DNA of 64,000 nt from Glycomyces sambucus (GCF_900102815.1 NZ_FNGF01000009.1:213725-277724), one strand, 5' to 3'; shown: positions 39,292 through 49,496, numbered from the stretch's first letter. Numbers and translations: made by a program. Notes: a model not told the origin generated them from the sequence alone.

Positions 39292-39328
39292 CGAAGGCCG
39301 GCGGGGGGACCACCCCCGCCGGCCTTCG
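39292..39328 (+). terminator. Terminator of the helicase gene
   Basis: Perfect 16-bp inverted repeat (39292-39307 and 39313-39328) with a 5-base loop, 19 bases past the stop. Confidence 0.85.
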
Positions 39329-39406
39329 GCGTTCCCGTGAGGGAACCGGGATCGGCGGCGGGACAGTACCCTTGTCTCACCGCCTCCTCCCTCCGAAAGG
39401 TCCTGA

Positions 39407-41233
39407 ATGGACGCCGCCTCGCGCTCGGCCGCCGCTCTCGGCATCGACTTCGGCACCCACAACACGGCCGCCGCGGTCCTGCGCGCCGACGGGCGGCGGC
39501 ACCAGATCCTCTTCGACGGGCATCCCCTGCTGCCGTCAGGGATATACCTCGACCACGATGGTTCACTCCTGGTCGGCCGCGACGCCGCCCGGGAGGCCCG
39601 CCGCTCCCCCCACCGGTACGAGCGCAACCCCAAGCTCCGCCTCGGATCGCCCTCGATCCTGCTGGGGGACAGGGAAATCCCGATCGGCGACGTGGTCGGG
39701 GCGGTCATGCGGCGGGTCCTCGCCGAGTGCACCGCCGTCGCGGGCGCGCCCCGCTCGGTGACGATCACCGTCCCCGCCGCCTGGGGCCCGGCCCGGCGCC
39801 AGATCGTCGGCGACGCCGCCCTCGCGGCCGGTTCACCCGTCCCGCTGCTGCTGTCCGAACCGGTGGCGGCCGCCCGCTACTTCGCCGAGGTCCTCGGGCA
39901 CGACGTCGCCCCGGGGCAGGCCGTGGTGGTCTACGACCTCGGCGCCGGGACGTTCGACGCCGCCGCGGTGGCCGCGACGCCGGACGGCTTCGACGTGCTC
40001 GCGGTCGACGGCTCGGACCGCGTGGGCGGCCACTACCTCGACCAGGCCCTGGTCGACTACCTCGGCGGCCGGTTCGCCGGGACCGAGGAGCGCGCGGCGG
40101 CCTGGCGCCCCCTCATCGACCCCGACGCCGGAAGCGAGACCCTGCGGGCCCGCTTCGCCCTCTACGACGAGGTGCGCGAGGCCAAGGAGCGCCTGTCGCG
40201 CCGCTCGACCACCGAGGTCCTGGTGCCGGGCTTCGCGGCGGACGAACTGCTGACGCGGGCCGAGCTCGAACTCCTCGCCCGGCCGCTCCTGGCGCAGACC
40301 GTGGCGATCACGAAGGCCGTCGTCCGCGAGGCGCGGCTCGCTCCCGAGCAGGTCGCGGGCGTCTTCATGGTCGGCGGCGCGAGCCGGATGCCTCTGGCCG
40401 CCACGATGCTCCACCAGGAGCTCGGGATCGCGCCGACGATGATCGAGCAGCCCGAACTGGTGGTGTGCGAAGGCGCGGTGGCGGTTCCGGACCGGCCGAG
40501 CGCTCCGGCGCCGGTGCTCGGGGCGACGGCGGTCCAGCCGGTCGCTCCATCGGCTGCGGCCGCGGCGCCGATGTTCCCCGGCGCCCGGGTCTCCGCGGTG
40601 CCCGCGCCATCCCCGCAGCCGACCGCGGTCCTGCCGCTCGCACCGCAGCGGCCCCGCCGGGGCCTGCCGATGGCGCTGCTCGCCCTCGCCATGGTCCTCG
40701 CCGGAACCGTGATCGGCGGCGGCGCATGGTGGTTGAGCTCCCTCGACGGCCAGGCCGCGGAGGAGAACCCGAGCGGATCGGTGTCTTCGACGGCAGAGTC
40801 GACGGCGGAGTCCGCCGCGTCGTCCGAGGAACCGGCCCCGCAGTCCTCGAACAGCCCCGAGCCGGACCCGACCTCCGAGGCGCCGAAGGCGATCACGGGC
40901 ACCGTCTACTGGGACTGCCCGCAGTCGCGCACGTACTGCCGCGACCAGGGCGGGGAGCCGGGCATCCGCGCCGCGGCCGACGACGTGACCGCGATCGGCT
41001 ACGCCGCGGTCGGCACCGAGTTCACGCTGGTCTGCTACGACACGGCCGAGCTCATCACCCCGCGCGGCGACGAGGGCGAGGAGGGCTACTGGGACTACCA
41101 CCCGGGCAAGGACGCCTCCGATGTCATGGTCGAGGTCGAGATGGGCGGCGGCGAGACCGGGTTCATCCCGTTCGTGTGGCTGGTGATCGACCCGGCCGAC
41201 GTCAACTCGCTGGGCGGCCTGGAAGCGTGCTGA
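39407..41233 (+). CDS. Membrane-anchored Hsp70-like ATPase with extracytoplasmic Cys domain
   Basis: 608 aa. Residues about 8-360 form an actin/Hsp70 ATPase (GIDFGTHNTA phosphate 1 loop, VYDLGAGTFD phosphate 2 loop, FMVGGASRMP adenosine motif). No Hsp70 substrate-binding domain follows. Instead there is a Pro/Ala linker, one membrane helix (about 421-443), a Ser/Glu/Pro stalk, and an outside domain with paired cysteines (YWDCPQSRTYCRD, LVCYDTAEL). Such fused Hsp70-like proteins are recurrent in actinobacteria and may sense the envelope, but the role is unproven. Single gene between two terminators. Confidence 0.85.
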   Translation: MDAASRSAAALGIDFGTHNTAAAVLRADGRRHQILFDGHPLLPSGIYLDHDGSLLVGRDAAREARRSPHRYERNPKLRLGSPSILLGDREIPIGDVVGAVMRRVLAECTAVAGAPRSVTITVPAAWGPARRQIVGDAALAAGSPVPLLLSEPVAAARYFAEVLGHDVAPGQAVVVYDLGAGTFDAAAVAATPDGFDVLAVDGSDRVGGHYLDQALVDYLGGRFAGTEERAAAWRPLIDPDAGSETLRARFALYDEVREAKERLSRRSTTEVLVPGFAADELLTRAELELLARPLLAQTVAITKAVVREARLAPEQVAGVFMVGGASRMPLAATMLHQELGIAPTMIEQPELVVCEGAVAVPDRPSAPAPVLGATAVQPVAPSAAAAAPMFPGARVSAVPAPSPQPTAVLPLAPQRPRRGLPMALLALAMVLAGTVIGGGAWWLSSLDGQAAEENPSGSVSSTAESTAESAASSEEPAPQSSNSPEPDPTSEAPKAITGTVYWDCPQSRTYCRDQGGEPGIRAAADDVTAIGYAAVGTEFTLVCYDTAELITPRGDEGEEGYWDYHPGKDASDVMVEVEMGGGETGFIPFVWLVIDPADVNSLGGLEAC

Positions 41234-41245
41234 CGAGGGCGAGGC

Positions 41246-41277
41246 CCGGGCGGGCGGCGGCGGTGCCGCCCGCCCGG
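41246..41277. terminator. Bidirectional terminator between Hsp70-like and DoxX genes
   Basis: Perfect 13-bp GC-only inverted repeat (41246-41258 and 41265-41277) with a 6-base loop, between convergent genes. Confidence 0.7.
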
Positions 41278-41282
41278 ACGCG

Positions 41283-41726
41283 TCACGCCGCCGCGGGCGC
41301 CGGTTCGGCGGTCTGCGGCACCCCCTTCTTGTTGAGCCACAGGCTGTCGAGCGCGAGCAGCCCGCCGCCGGAGAACCCGATGGCGATCGAGGCGGCGGCG
41401 AGCACGAGCACGTACTCGTAGCCGCCGTCCCTGGAGAAGAACCCGCCGTCGAGGTGCACGAAGTACATCGCGCCGAGCATGACGCCGGCGAGGGCGAGCC
41501 CCACCAGCGGTAGGAGCGCTCCCACAATAAGCAGCGCGCCGCCGACGAGCTCCGAGAGGACCGTGAAGTAAGCGGACAGCGTGGGTGCCGGGATGCCCAT
41601 GCTCTCCATGCCCTGCGCGGTCGCGTCGATGCCCTGGTTCCACTTCTGCCAGCCGTGGGCGATGAAGACGATGCCGAGCACCACCCGCCCGATCAGCAGT
41701 CCGAACGGTTGGAGTCTTGCGATCAT
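41283..41726 (-). CDS. DoxX family membrane protein
   Basis: Four-helix inner-membrane protein of 147 aa. It has the DoxX start LIGRVVLGIVFIAHGWQK and the conserved Met/Gly-rich second helix region. DoxX proteins are linked to redox homeostasis or quinone-related oxidoreductases, but their biochemistry is unsettled. ATG 41726 is chosen because GGGAGG lies 5 bases before it; an ATG four codons upstream would place that site inside the gene. A palindromic operator and an AT-rich patch lie about 80-140 bases upstream. Confidence 0.88.
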   Translation of the reverse strand: MIARLQPFGLLIGRVVLGIVFIAHGWQKWNQGIDATAQGMESMGIPAPTLSAYFTVLSELVGGALLIVGALLPLVGLALAGVMLGAMYFVHLDGGFFSRDGGYEYVLVLAAASIAIGFSGGGLLALDSLWLNKKGVPQTAEPAPAAA

Positions 41727-41804
41727 GTTGCCTCCCATAGAGGTTGCCGCCCATGTCAGGCCGTCGCGGGATCCGGACGGCGGTCGGCGCGACCCGGGCG
41801 GGCA

Positions 41805-41822
41805 TAGTTGATTTTTCAACTA
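41805..41822 (-). promoter_or_regulatory. Palindromic operator upstream of doxX (MarR-like)
   Basis: TAGTTGATTTTTCAACTA: perfect 7-bp arms around a TTTT centre. AGTTGA-N4-TCAACT is a common form of MarR-family sites, and DoxX genes are often under such regulators. No MarR, HxlR or similar gene lies in this window. The adjoining 41834-41878 is the most AT-rich stretch nearby and may contain the promoter. The rest of the gap to the M48-like gene (41879-42016) shows nothing recognisable. Confidence 0.6.
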
Positions 41823-42016
41823 ACCCAGGGAGCATATCAACAAATATCTAGGTATGTAAATATTACACGTCTTCAGAAGACTGCGTCGATTTGCGCGCTC
41901 CATCCCAAGCAGCGGAAGAGAGCGGCAGGAGTACCCTGCCGCCCCCGGCCGACCGCGCTACTCCCGCCGCGTCCTCGGCGACGAGCTCGAACGGCCTGCC
42001 GATGTCGTCCCTCCGG

Positions 42017-43483
42017 TCACCCCTCGGCGACCGCACGGTGCAGGTCCACGCCGCGATCGGCCAGCGCCTTGCGGACCGCGTCCGGGTCGGGCTCAGCCGC
42101 GAAGAGCGGCGCGATGAGCTCCTTCGGTTCGAACGGCCGACCGTCCGCGCCGACGAGTCCGGTCCCCTCGCCCCATCTGACCTCGTACTTCATCTCCTGC
42201 GAGCGCATCGCCGCCATCGCCACGATCGAGGCGAGGCCGCCGGCAGGGAAGCCCCGCCGGTCGAGTGCGAGGAACAGCTCGTCGCGCCTTCCGGTCTCGA
42301 TCTCGCCGAGCAGCGCGTCGAGGCTCGCCCGCGAGGAACCGAGCAGTCGGCCCATCGCCCGGTAGGCGAGGGTCGCGCGGTTGCGGTGCATGCGGAGCTC
42401 CAGGCGTTCGGCCGCCTCCTCCCAGGTGCCGCGGACGGTGCCGGGCACCGACCACATGGCGTCGACCGCGGCCGCGATCGCCGCGGCGTCCGCGAAGACG
42501 CCGATGGCCGGGGCCTCGTCGCCGGGTCGGAGGTCCCCGGGGACGTCGACCACGGCCGCGACCCGGCGCGCCAGCGGCGGATGGGTGGCGTTCCACGCGC
42601 GCGCGGCCGTCAGGGGTTCGGCGCGCAGGGCCGCCCGCCGCTCGTGCACGCTGTCGAGGTACTGCACGAAGCCTCCGACGATGTCGAAGGGCAGCAGCCC
42701 CGCGTCGATGGCCGGGAGCAGATGCGTCCGGTCGAACTCGGGACCCAGGCGGTCGAGCACCTGCGCCTCGGCGAGCGTCGACCAGGTGTTCGCGCCGCCC
42801 GCGAACCGCGCCGCGGCCTGGTCGCCCACGAGCACCCGCGCCGCCGTGATCCGCGAACTCACCGCGAAGCACAGTGCGGCGTAAGGCCACAGCGCCAGAT
42901 TGAGCGGGTTCAGGGCGTACTTGGCGAACACGGTCTGCAAGTAGAGGTGCCAGGACCAGACCTGGCCCTCGATCGACGCCGACGACGAGGCGGAACCTGC
43001 CAGGTGGCTGCCGAGGAACGCCCGGAACTGCCCGAGCGTGCGCGGCGTGACGACCTGGAGTCCGATCAGGAGGGTGTAGTGCGTGCGGCCGTCCCGCTTC
43101 TCGTGCTGCGAGTAGACCGTGGAGAGGTGGTCGACGAGGAGTACGTCGGGAACGGCGCCGCCCACCGCGGCGGCGGTCTCCTCGATCAGCGCCCACAGTG
43201 CCGGGGCCTGCTCGCGGTCCACCGGCTCGCCCCGCAGGGGAGCCCAGACGGCGCGGACCGCATCGAGCAGCGGGGCCAGGAGGGTCACGGCGACGAGCGC
43301 GCCCGCGGCCAGGCCGATCCAGAGGGGGTAGTCGCTCGCGAGCGCGACGACGAGCGCGCCGAACAGTGCGGCTGACAGGAGCGCCCAGGGCACGAAGCCC
43401 CATTGCAGTGCCAGGCAGAGCACGCATGCGAGTTTCGAGGCGGTTCGGGGCGCGAGGGATCGGTGTGATGGAGAGGGGCTCAC
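42017..43483 (-). CDS. M48-like membrane protein lacking the HExxH zinc site
   Basis: 488 aa with two strong N-terminal helices (about 17-75), then a soluble region shaped like M48 peptidases (VDHLSTVYSQHEKRD, then a helix FRAFLGSHLAGSASS, then an Arg-rich C-terminal half with NATHPPLARRVA). Where M48 enzymes have HExxH, this protein reads SHLAGS, so the catalytic Glu and zinc ligands are missing and peptidase activity is unlikely. GTG 43483 starts MSPSPSH. It follows the TetR gene by 24 bases on the same strand and is probably in one operon with it. Confidence 0.7.
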   Translation of the reverse strand: MSPSPSHRSLAPRTASKLACVLCLALQWGFVPWALLSAALFGALVVALASDYPLWIGLAAGALVAVTLLAPLLDAVRAVWAPLRGEPVDREQAPALWALIEETAAAVGGAVPDVLLVDHLSTVYSQHEKRDGRTHYTLLIGLQVVTPRTLGQFRAFLGSHLAGSASSSASIEGQVWSWHLYLQTVFAKYALNPLNLALWPYAALCFAVSSRITAARVLVGDQAAARFAGGANTWSTLAEAQVLDRLGPEFDRTHLLPAIDAGLLPFDIVGGFVQYLDSVHERRAALRAEPLTAARAWNATHPPLARRVAAVVDVPGDLRPGDEAPAIGVFADAAAIAAAVDAMWSVPGTVRGTWEEAAERLELRMHRNRATLAYRAMGRLLGSSRASLDALLGEIETGRRDELFLALDRRGFPAGGLASIVAMAAMRSQEMKYEVRWGEGTGLVGADGRPFEPKELIAPLFAAEPDPDAVRKALADRGVDLHRAVAEG

Positions 43484-43507
43484 GCCGGAATCGTAGACGA
43501 GCGGTCC

Positions 43508-44080
43508 TCAGTGGCGGCGGACCGCCTCTTCCACGAGTTTGAGGATGCGCGTGATGTCGAGGTCGTCGCGGCCGGTGGCGAGGTAGCGGACGAGGCCGTC
43601 GTACATGAGCTGGAGGAACCCGGCGAGGACGTCGATGTCGACGTCGGTGCGCAGCACGCCGATCTCGCGCTGGTGCTCCAGGCGCTCGCGGCTGGCCTCG
43701 GCGATCGCCTCCCGCCGCCTGCCCCACGCCTCGGCGAACTCGGGGTCGGTGCGCAGGCGCCGCGCCACCTCGAGCTGGGTGCCGAGCCAGCCGGAGATCT
43801 CGGGCTTGTCGGCCCCGGCCGTCAGGTCCTGCATGACCCCGACCAGGCCCCGCTCGGCCACGGTCGCGGCCATCTCGGCCGCGTCGACCGAGGCGACGGC
43901 GAGGAACAGGGCGTCCTTGTCGCGGAAGTGGTGGAAGATCGCGCCGCGGGAGAGCCCGGTGGCCTCCTCCAGCCGCCGGACCGTCGCGCCCTCGTAGCCG
44001 AACTTGGCGAAGCACGAGCGGGCGCCGTCCAGGATCTGCTGGCGGCGCGAGTCGAGGTGTTCTTGGCTGACGCGAGGCAC
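43508..44080 (-). CDS. TetR family regulator, AcnR-like
   Basis: 190-aa repressor starting at GTG 44080. The HTH region (RRQQILDGARSCFAKFGYEG, ATVRRLEEATGLSRGAIFHH) and the body are strikingly like AcnR of corynebacteria, which represses the aconitase gene in response to citrate and magnesium. In many actinobacteria acnR follows acn. Here no acn is adjacent, and the next gene is the M48-like one. The upstream 91 bases are shared with the divergent DUF3046 gene and could hold an autoregulatory site, though I saw no perfect palindrome. Confidence 0.85.
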   Translation of the reverse strand: MPRVSQEHLDSRRQQILDGARSCFAKFGYEGATVRRLEEATGLSRGAIFHHFRDKDALFLAVASVDAAEMAATVAERGLVGVMQDLTAGADKPEISGWLGTQLEVARRLRTDPEFAEAWGRRREAIAEASRERLEHQREIGVLRTDVDIDVLAGFLQLMYDGLVRYLATGRDDLDITRILKLVEEAVRRH

Positions 44081-44171
44081 CCGGCAATCTTGCCACCTGG
44101 GATTGGCCGCGGGCCACGGTGTCGCCTACCGTTGTCCCCATGGACAGGCGCGGACGGCGGGGGAGCGGCGC

Positions 44172-44375
44172 ATGAAGCTCAGTGACTTCTGGGACCGGAT
44201 GGAAGAGACCTTCGGCGCCGGCTACGCGAAGTCGGTCGCGGCCGACCTCACGCTGGGGCAGCTCGGGGGGCGGACGATCGACCAGGCGCTCGCCGACGGC
44301 GAGAACGCGAAGGCCGTGTGGATGGCGGTGTGCCGGGCGTGGCCCGAGCGGGTCCCGGCGCGGCTCGTGCGGTAA
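44172..44375 (+). CDS. DUF3046 domain protein
   Basis: 67 aa, starting MKLSDFWDRMEETFG and containing AADLTLGQLGGRTIDQAL and VCRAWPERVPARLV, the whole of the DUF3046 family. The gene sits directly before recA in most actinobacteria. The function is unknown. The GGGAGCGG before ATG 44172 is a plausible ribosome site. It is separated from recA by 120 bases that hold a damage-type promoter. Confidence 0.93.
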   Translation: MKLSDFWDRMEETFGAGYAKSVAADLTLGQLGGRTIDQALADGENAKAVWMAVCRAWPERVPARLVR

Positions 44376-44432
44376 CCGGCGGTTCCCTCGTCTTGCGAGA
44401 TGCGCCCTGTTCGAACAAGCCGTTGACCTACG

Positions 44433-44455
44433 TTGTCGGTGGGTGCGGCTACCGT
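44433..44455 (+). promoter_or_regulatory. RecA-NDp (PafBC-type) DNA damage promoter of recA
   Basis: TTGTCGGTG (44433-44441), eight bases, then TACCGT (44450-44455). This exactly fits the TTGTCRGTG-N8-TANNNT pattern known for LexA-independent, PafBC-dependent promoters in mycobacteria. Transcription would start near 44462, next to ATG 44463. Just upstream is TGTTCGAACA (44409-44418), a palindrome, but not a full LexA box. Confidence 0.85.
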
Positions 44456-44495
44456 ATTCGACATGGCTAAGCAGACAGGATCCAAGGGAGGCGGG

Positions 44496-45528
<1,033 letters not shown>

Positions 45529-45554
<26 letters not shown>

Positions 45555-46065
45555 GCCGAACGACCCGGAAGCGGCCCGGCAGTACTGTCTCGATCTGCTG
45601 TCGGGCCGGCCCCGGACGCGTACCGAACTCGGGGACGCGATGCGCCGCAAGGGCTTCGAGGAGCACATCGTCACCGAGATCCTGGAGCGCTACGCCGAGG
45701 TCGGGCTCATCGACGACGCGGTCTTCGCCCGCGCGTGGGTCGAGTCCCGCCACCGCTCGCGCGGCCTCTCGAAGCGCTCGCTCGTCGGCGAGCTGCGCCG
45801 CAAGGGCGTGGACCCGGACTTCATCGACGCCGCCGTCGAGCAGGTCAGCGACGAGGACGAGCGCGAGGCGGCCCTGGAGCTGGCCCGCCGCCGCTACCGC
45901 TCGCTGGCGGGCCAGAGCGACGATGCGGTGCTGCGCAAGCTCGTGGGGATGCTCGCCCGCAAGGGCTACAACTCCGGCATCGCGATCCCCGTGGTCAAGC
46001 AGGTCCTGGCCGAGGCCGAGAGCGACGCCGCCGAGCTCCTGGACGAGAACGCGCACTTCGAGTAG
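45529..46065 (+). CDS. recX: RecX regulator of RecA
   Basis: 178-aa helical protein that binds in the RecA filament groove and inhibits it. The start is TTG 45529 inside the recA 3' end, giving translational coupling as in mycobacteria; GAGGACGAG lies just upstream. Typical motifs are [32 protein letters not shown] and [16 protein letters not shown]. Confidence 0.95.
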
Positions 46066-46646
46066 CGAGCACGGTTGGACCGCGGTCTGCGGGAGCGATC
46101 GCTGCGACCGATCCGCGTGAGCGGCGGCAGCAGACGAGCCAGGCGGGCCGACACCGGCGGTGCCTGGGGTGCCCGCGAGGCGGGCGGCGCTGAGCGCCCC
46201 CCGATTCGAGTGTGGCGCGGGGGTCCGACAGTGTCGGACCCGGCGGGCACTGTTGCAGCCGGGGGCGGGTCCGGATCGAGGAGTCCTCGTGTTCACTTGC
46301 GCCCCCGTTTTCAACTGTCACTCGGGGGTGTGACACCACGGTGCGGCGGGGCGCGAGTTGCGCCACGGGTCCGAGGCTGGTCCGAGGCTGCTGCGAGACG
46401 GGTACGACGCGGTGCGGCGGGGCGCGAAGTGCGGCACGGGTCCGAGACCGGTGCGAGACGGGTACGACACCGGAGCGCGGCGGACATGGCACCGGAGTGA
46501 CCTGTGGGGTTGGCGGGGTCGGGGTGTTCCATCATCCGGAACGCGGCAGGTCGGTAAGGAGTCGTTAACGCGATCGACATACGATGGCCGCGACGACGCA
46601 GCGCCGCGCCCGGTCCTCCGTTGCTCCTTACCTTTGCGAGGTACCC
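46066..46646. other. 581-base gap with palindrome and imperfect direct repeats
   Basis: No gene is supported here: candidate frames have poor third-position bias and low-complexity products. A 21-base palindrome, GGGTCCGACA-G-TGTCGGACCC, lies at 46221-46241 and could be an operator or terminator stem. Two imperfect direct repeats, 46341-46411 and 46412-46471, both begin GTGCGGCGGGGCGCGA and share GCGAGACGGGTACGAC near their ends. The first copy carries an internal 11-base duplication (GTCCGAGGCTG). The serA promoter should lie within the last 100 bases, but I cannot place it. Confidence 0.6.
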
Positions 46647-48245
46647 ATGACCGAACCGAAACCCGTGGTGGTCATCGCCGACCAGCTCGCCCCCGCCGCG
46701 ATCGAGGTCCTCTCCGGCGACTTCGACGTCCGGGAGATCGACGGTACGAACGTGGACTCGCTCCACGCCGCACTGGTCGAGGCCGACGCCGTGATCGTCC
46801 GCTCCGCCACCACGATCGACGCCGCCGCGCTCGAACACGCGCCCAAGCTCAAGGTCGTCGCCCGCGCGGGCGTGGGCCTCGACAACGTCGACCTGCCCGC
46901 CGCCACCGAGCGCGGCGTCATGGTCGTCAACGCGCCGACCTCGAACATCGTGTCCGCCGCCGAGCAGGCCATCACGCTGCTGCTCGCCAGCGCCCGCCAC
47001 ATCGCGCGAGCCGACGCGTCGCTGCGCGCCGGCCGCTGGGACCGCAAGAAGTTCACCGGCGTCGAGATCCAGGGCAAGACCCTCGGCGTGGTCGGCTTCG
47101 GCAAGATCGGGCAGCTCGTCACCACCCGCATGCAGTCCTTCGACATGGACGTCGTCGCCTACGACCCGTACGCCCAGCCCGCGCTCGCCGCGAAGCTCGG
47201 CGTCCGCCTGGTCGACCTCGACACGCTCCTGTCGGTCGCGGACTTCATCACCATCCACCTCCCGAAGACCCCCGAGACCGTGGGGATCATCGGCGAGGAC
47301 GCCCTGACCAAGGTCAAGCCCGGTGTGCGGATCGTCAACGCCGCGCGCGGCGGCCTCATCGACGAGGACGCGCTCGCCGCGGCGCTCCAGGACGGCCGCG
47401 TCGCCGCCGCGGGCCTCGACGTGTTCGTCAAGGAGCCCTGCACCGACTCGCCGCTGTTCGCGCTCGACAACGTCGTCGCCGCGCCGCACCTGGGCGCCTC
47501 CACCCGCGAGGCCCAGGACAACGCGGGCCTGGCGGTCGCCAAGAGCGTCAAGCTCGCCCTCTCGGGCGAGTTCGTGCCCGACGCCGCGAACGTGCAGGCC
47601 GGCGGGGTCGTCCACGAGGACGTCCGCCCGCTGCTGACGCTCGCCGAGCGCCTGGGCCGCACCTTCAACGCGCTGGCCGGCTCGGCCGTCCAGTCCGTCA
47701 CCGTCGAGGTCCGTGGCGACGTGGTCGCCCACGACGTCTCGGTGCTCCAGCTCGCGGCCTCCAAGGGCCTGTTCGTGGACGTGGCCGACTCGGTCACCTA
47801 CGTGAACGCGCCGCTCGTGGCCGAGCAGCGCGGGGTCGAGGTCGGGCTGTACACCTCGCCGGAGTCGCCGGAGTACCAGACGCTCCTGACGCTGCGCGGC
47901 GCCATGGTCGACGGCCGGGGCCTCCAGGTCTCGGGCACGATCAGCTCCGGCCCGCACGGCGGCCCGCGGCTGACCGACATCGACGGGTTCGAGCTCGACA
48001 TCGACCTGGACGGGTCGCTGCTGTTCCTGCGCTACACCGACCGCCCCGGCGTCGTCGGCCTCATCGGCGGCGCGATCGGCGACCTGAACATCAACATCGC
48101 CGCGATGCAGGTGGCCCGCAAGGCCGCCGGGGGCGAGGCCGTCATGGCGATGGCCCTCGACGCGCCGGTGCCCGCCGAGGTGCTCGACCACGTGAAGGAC
48201 TCGGTCGGCGCCACCGGTGCGAAGGGCGTCACGCTCAAGGACTGA
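46647..48245 (+). CDS. serA: D-3-phosphoglycerate dehydrogenase
   Basis: First enzyme of serine synthesis, oxidising 3-phosphoglycerate with NAD. 532 aa, the long form. The Rossmann motif is GVVGFGKIGQ, the substrate-binding region is RSATTIDAAAL, and catalytic Arg and Glu are in NAARGGLIDE with His in APHLGASTREA. The intervening (ASB) domain follows, then a C-terminal ACT domain (LRYTDRPGVVGLIGGAIGDL) that mediates serine feedback. ATG 46647 has GCGAGG upstream. The gene commonly follows ilvC in actinobacteria but here follows recX and a long gap. Confidence 0.97.
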   Translation: MTEPKPVVVIADQLAPAAIEVLSGDFDVREIDGTNVDSLHAALVEADAVIVRSATTIDAAALEHAPKLKVVARAGVGLDNVDLPAATERGVMVVNAPTSNIVSAAEQAITLLLASARHIARADASLRAGRWDRKKFTGVEIQGKTLGVVGFGKIGQLVTTRMQSFDMDVVAYDPYAQPALAAKLGVRLVDLDTLLSVADFITIHLPKTPETVGIIGEDALTKVKPGVRIVNAARGGLIDEDALAAALQDGRVAAAGLDVFVKEPCTDSPLFALDNVVAAPHLGASTREAQDNAGLAVAKSVKLALSGEFVPDAANVQAGGVVHEDVRPLLTLAERLGRTFNALAGSAVQSVTVEVRGDVVAHDVSVLQLAASKGLFVDVADSVTYVNAPLVAEQRGVEVGLYTSPESPEYQTLLTLRGAMVDGRGLQVSGTISSGPHGGPRLTDIDGFELDIDLDGSLLFLRYTDRPGVVGLIGGAIGDLNINIAAMQVARKAAGGEAVMAMALDAPVPAEVLDHVKDSVGATGAKGVTLKD

Positions 48246-48298
48246 CCTCGCGGGCAGGGGTTCCCGGAAGGCGTTCCATCTGCTGAGAGCCGTTCGTC

Positions 48299-48346
48299 GG
48301 AATGCGGGACGGGTGCGTTATGGTGAACGCACCCGCCCCGCATTCC
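48299..48346 (+). terminator. Long hairpin between serA and leuB
   Basis: Arms of 21 bases (48299-48319 and 48326-48346) pair with a single mismatch around a 6-base loop. It probably terminates serA. It lies 94 bases before leuB and could instead be part of a leader; no Leu-rich leader peptide is seen. Confidence 0.7.
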
Positions 48347-48439
48347 CCGTCTCCGGGCTCCATTCCGGAGGGATCCGGTCGTGCAGTCGGACGGGTCCGA
48401 GTGCGCGGAGCGGGACGCAACCGAAACCAGAGAGGCACC

Positions 48440-49477
48440 ATGAGCAGGATCGCGGTCATCGCAGGCGACGGCATCGGGCAAGAGGTCATCGCCGAGGCGC
48501 AGAAGGTGCTCGCCGTGGCCCTCCCCGGCTACGAGTACACCGAGTACGACCTCGGTGCGCGCCTGTACAACCGCACCGGCGAGGTCCTCCCCGACAGCGT
48601 CCTGTCCGAACTGGACGAGCACGACGCGATCCTCCTGGGCGCCATCGGCGACCCGAGCGTCCCGCCGGGGGTCCTCGAGCGCGGCCTGCTGCTCAAGCTC
48701 CGCTTCGAGTTCGACCAGTACGTGAACCTGCGCCCGAGCCGCCTGTACCCGGGCGCGTCCTCGCCGCTGGCCGACGTCAAGCCCGGCGACATCGACTTCG
48801 TGGTCGTCCGCGAGGGCACCGAGGGCCTGTACACCGGCGCCGGCGGCAACCTCCACACCGGCTCTCCTGCAGAGATCGCCACCGAGGAGTCCCTGAACAC
48901 CCGTTACGGCACCGAGCGGGTCGTGCGCGACGCGTTCGAGCGCGCCCGCCGCCGCCGCGGCCACCTCACGCTCGTCCACAAGACGAACGTGCTCGTGCAC
49001 GCCGGCGGCCTGTGGAAGCGGACCTTCGACGACGTGGCCGCCGAGTACCAGGACGTGACCACCGAGTACCAGCATGTGGACGCGGCGGCGATGTTCCTGG
49101 TGAACCGCCCGCACACGTTCGACGTCATCGTCACCGACAACCTCTTCGGGGACATCCTCACCGACATCGCCGCGGCCGTCACCGGCGGCATCGGCCTGGC
49201 GGCGACGGGTTCGATCAACCCCGACCACACGCACCCGTCGACGTTCGAGCCCGTGCACGGCTCGGCCCCGGACATCGCCGGGCAGGGGATCGCCGACCCG
49301 GTCGCCGCGATCTCCTCCACCGCGCTCCTGCTGGAGCACCTCGGCCGCGCCGACGCCGCCGTGGCCGTCAACGCCGCCGTCGAGCGCGAGCTCGCCTCCC
49401 GCGACGGCGCGACCCCGATCCGCACCGGCGAGGTGGGCGACCGAGTAGCCGCCGACGTCGCCGGACAGCTCAGCTAG
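48440..49477 (+). CDS. leuB: 3-isopropylmalate dehydrogenase
   Basis: Oxidative decarboxylation step of leucine synthesis. 345 aa. The start [20 protein letters not shown] is the actinobacterial LeuB N-terminus, with AGAGAGG upstream of ATG 48440. Substrate and metal residues are seen in [39 protein letters not shown] and [11 protein letters not shown]. The C-terminal NAD site is [18 protein letters not shown]. It is next to ilvE, so branched-chain amino acid genes are grouped here. Confidence 0.96.
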   Translation: MSRIAVIAGDGIGQEVIAEAQKVLAVALPGYEYTEYDLGARLYNRTGEVLPDSVLSELDEHDAILLGAIGDPSVPPGVLERGLLLKLRFEFDQYVNLRPSRLYPGASSPLADVKPGDIDFVVVREGTEGLYTGAGGNLHTGSPAEIATEESLNTRYGTERVVRDAFERARRRRGHLTLVHKTNVLVHAGGLWKRTFDDVAAEYQDVTTEYQHVDAAAMFLVNRPHTFDVIVTDNLFGDILTDIAAAVTGGIGLAATGSINPDHTHPSTFEPVHGSAPDIAGQGIADPVAAISSTALLLEHLGRADAAVAVNAAVERELASRDGATPIRTGEVGDRVAADVAGQLS

Positions 49478-49496
49478 ACCCAAGCAACAGCTTCAG

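Noticed and set aside
44409..44424. LexA box before recA
   Set aside because: TCGAAC is present, but the second half reads CGTTGA instead of GTTCGA. TGTTCGAACA is only a short palindrome. I do not call it a functional SOS box.
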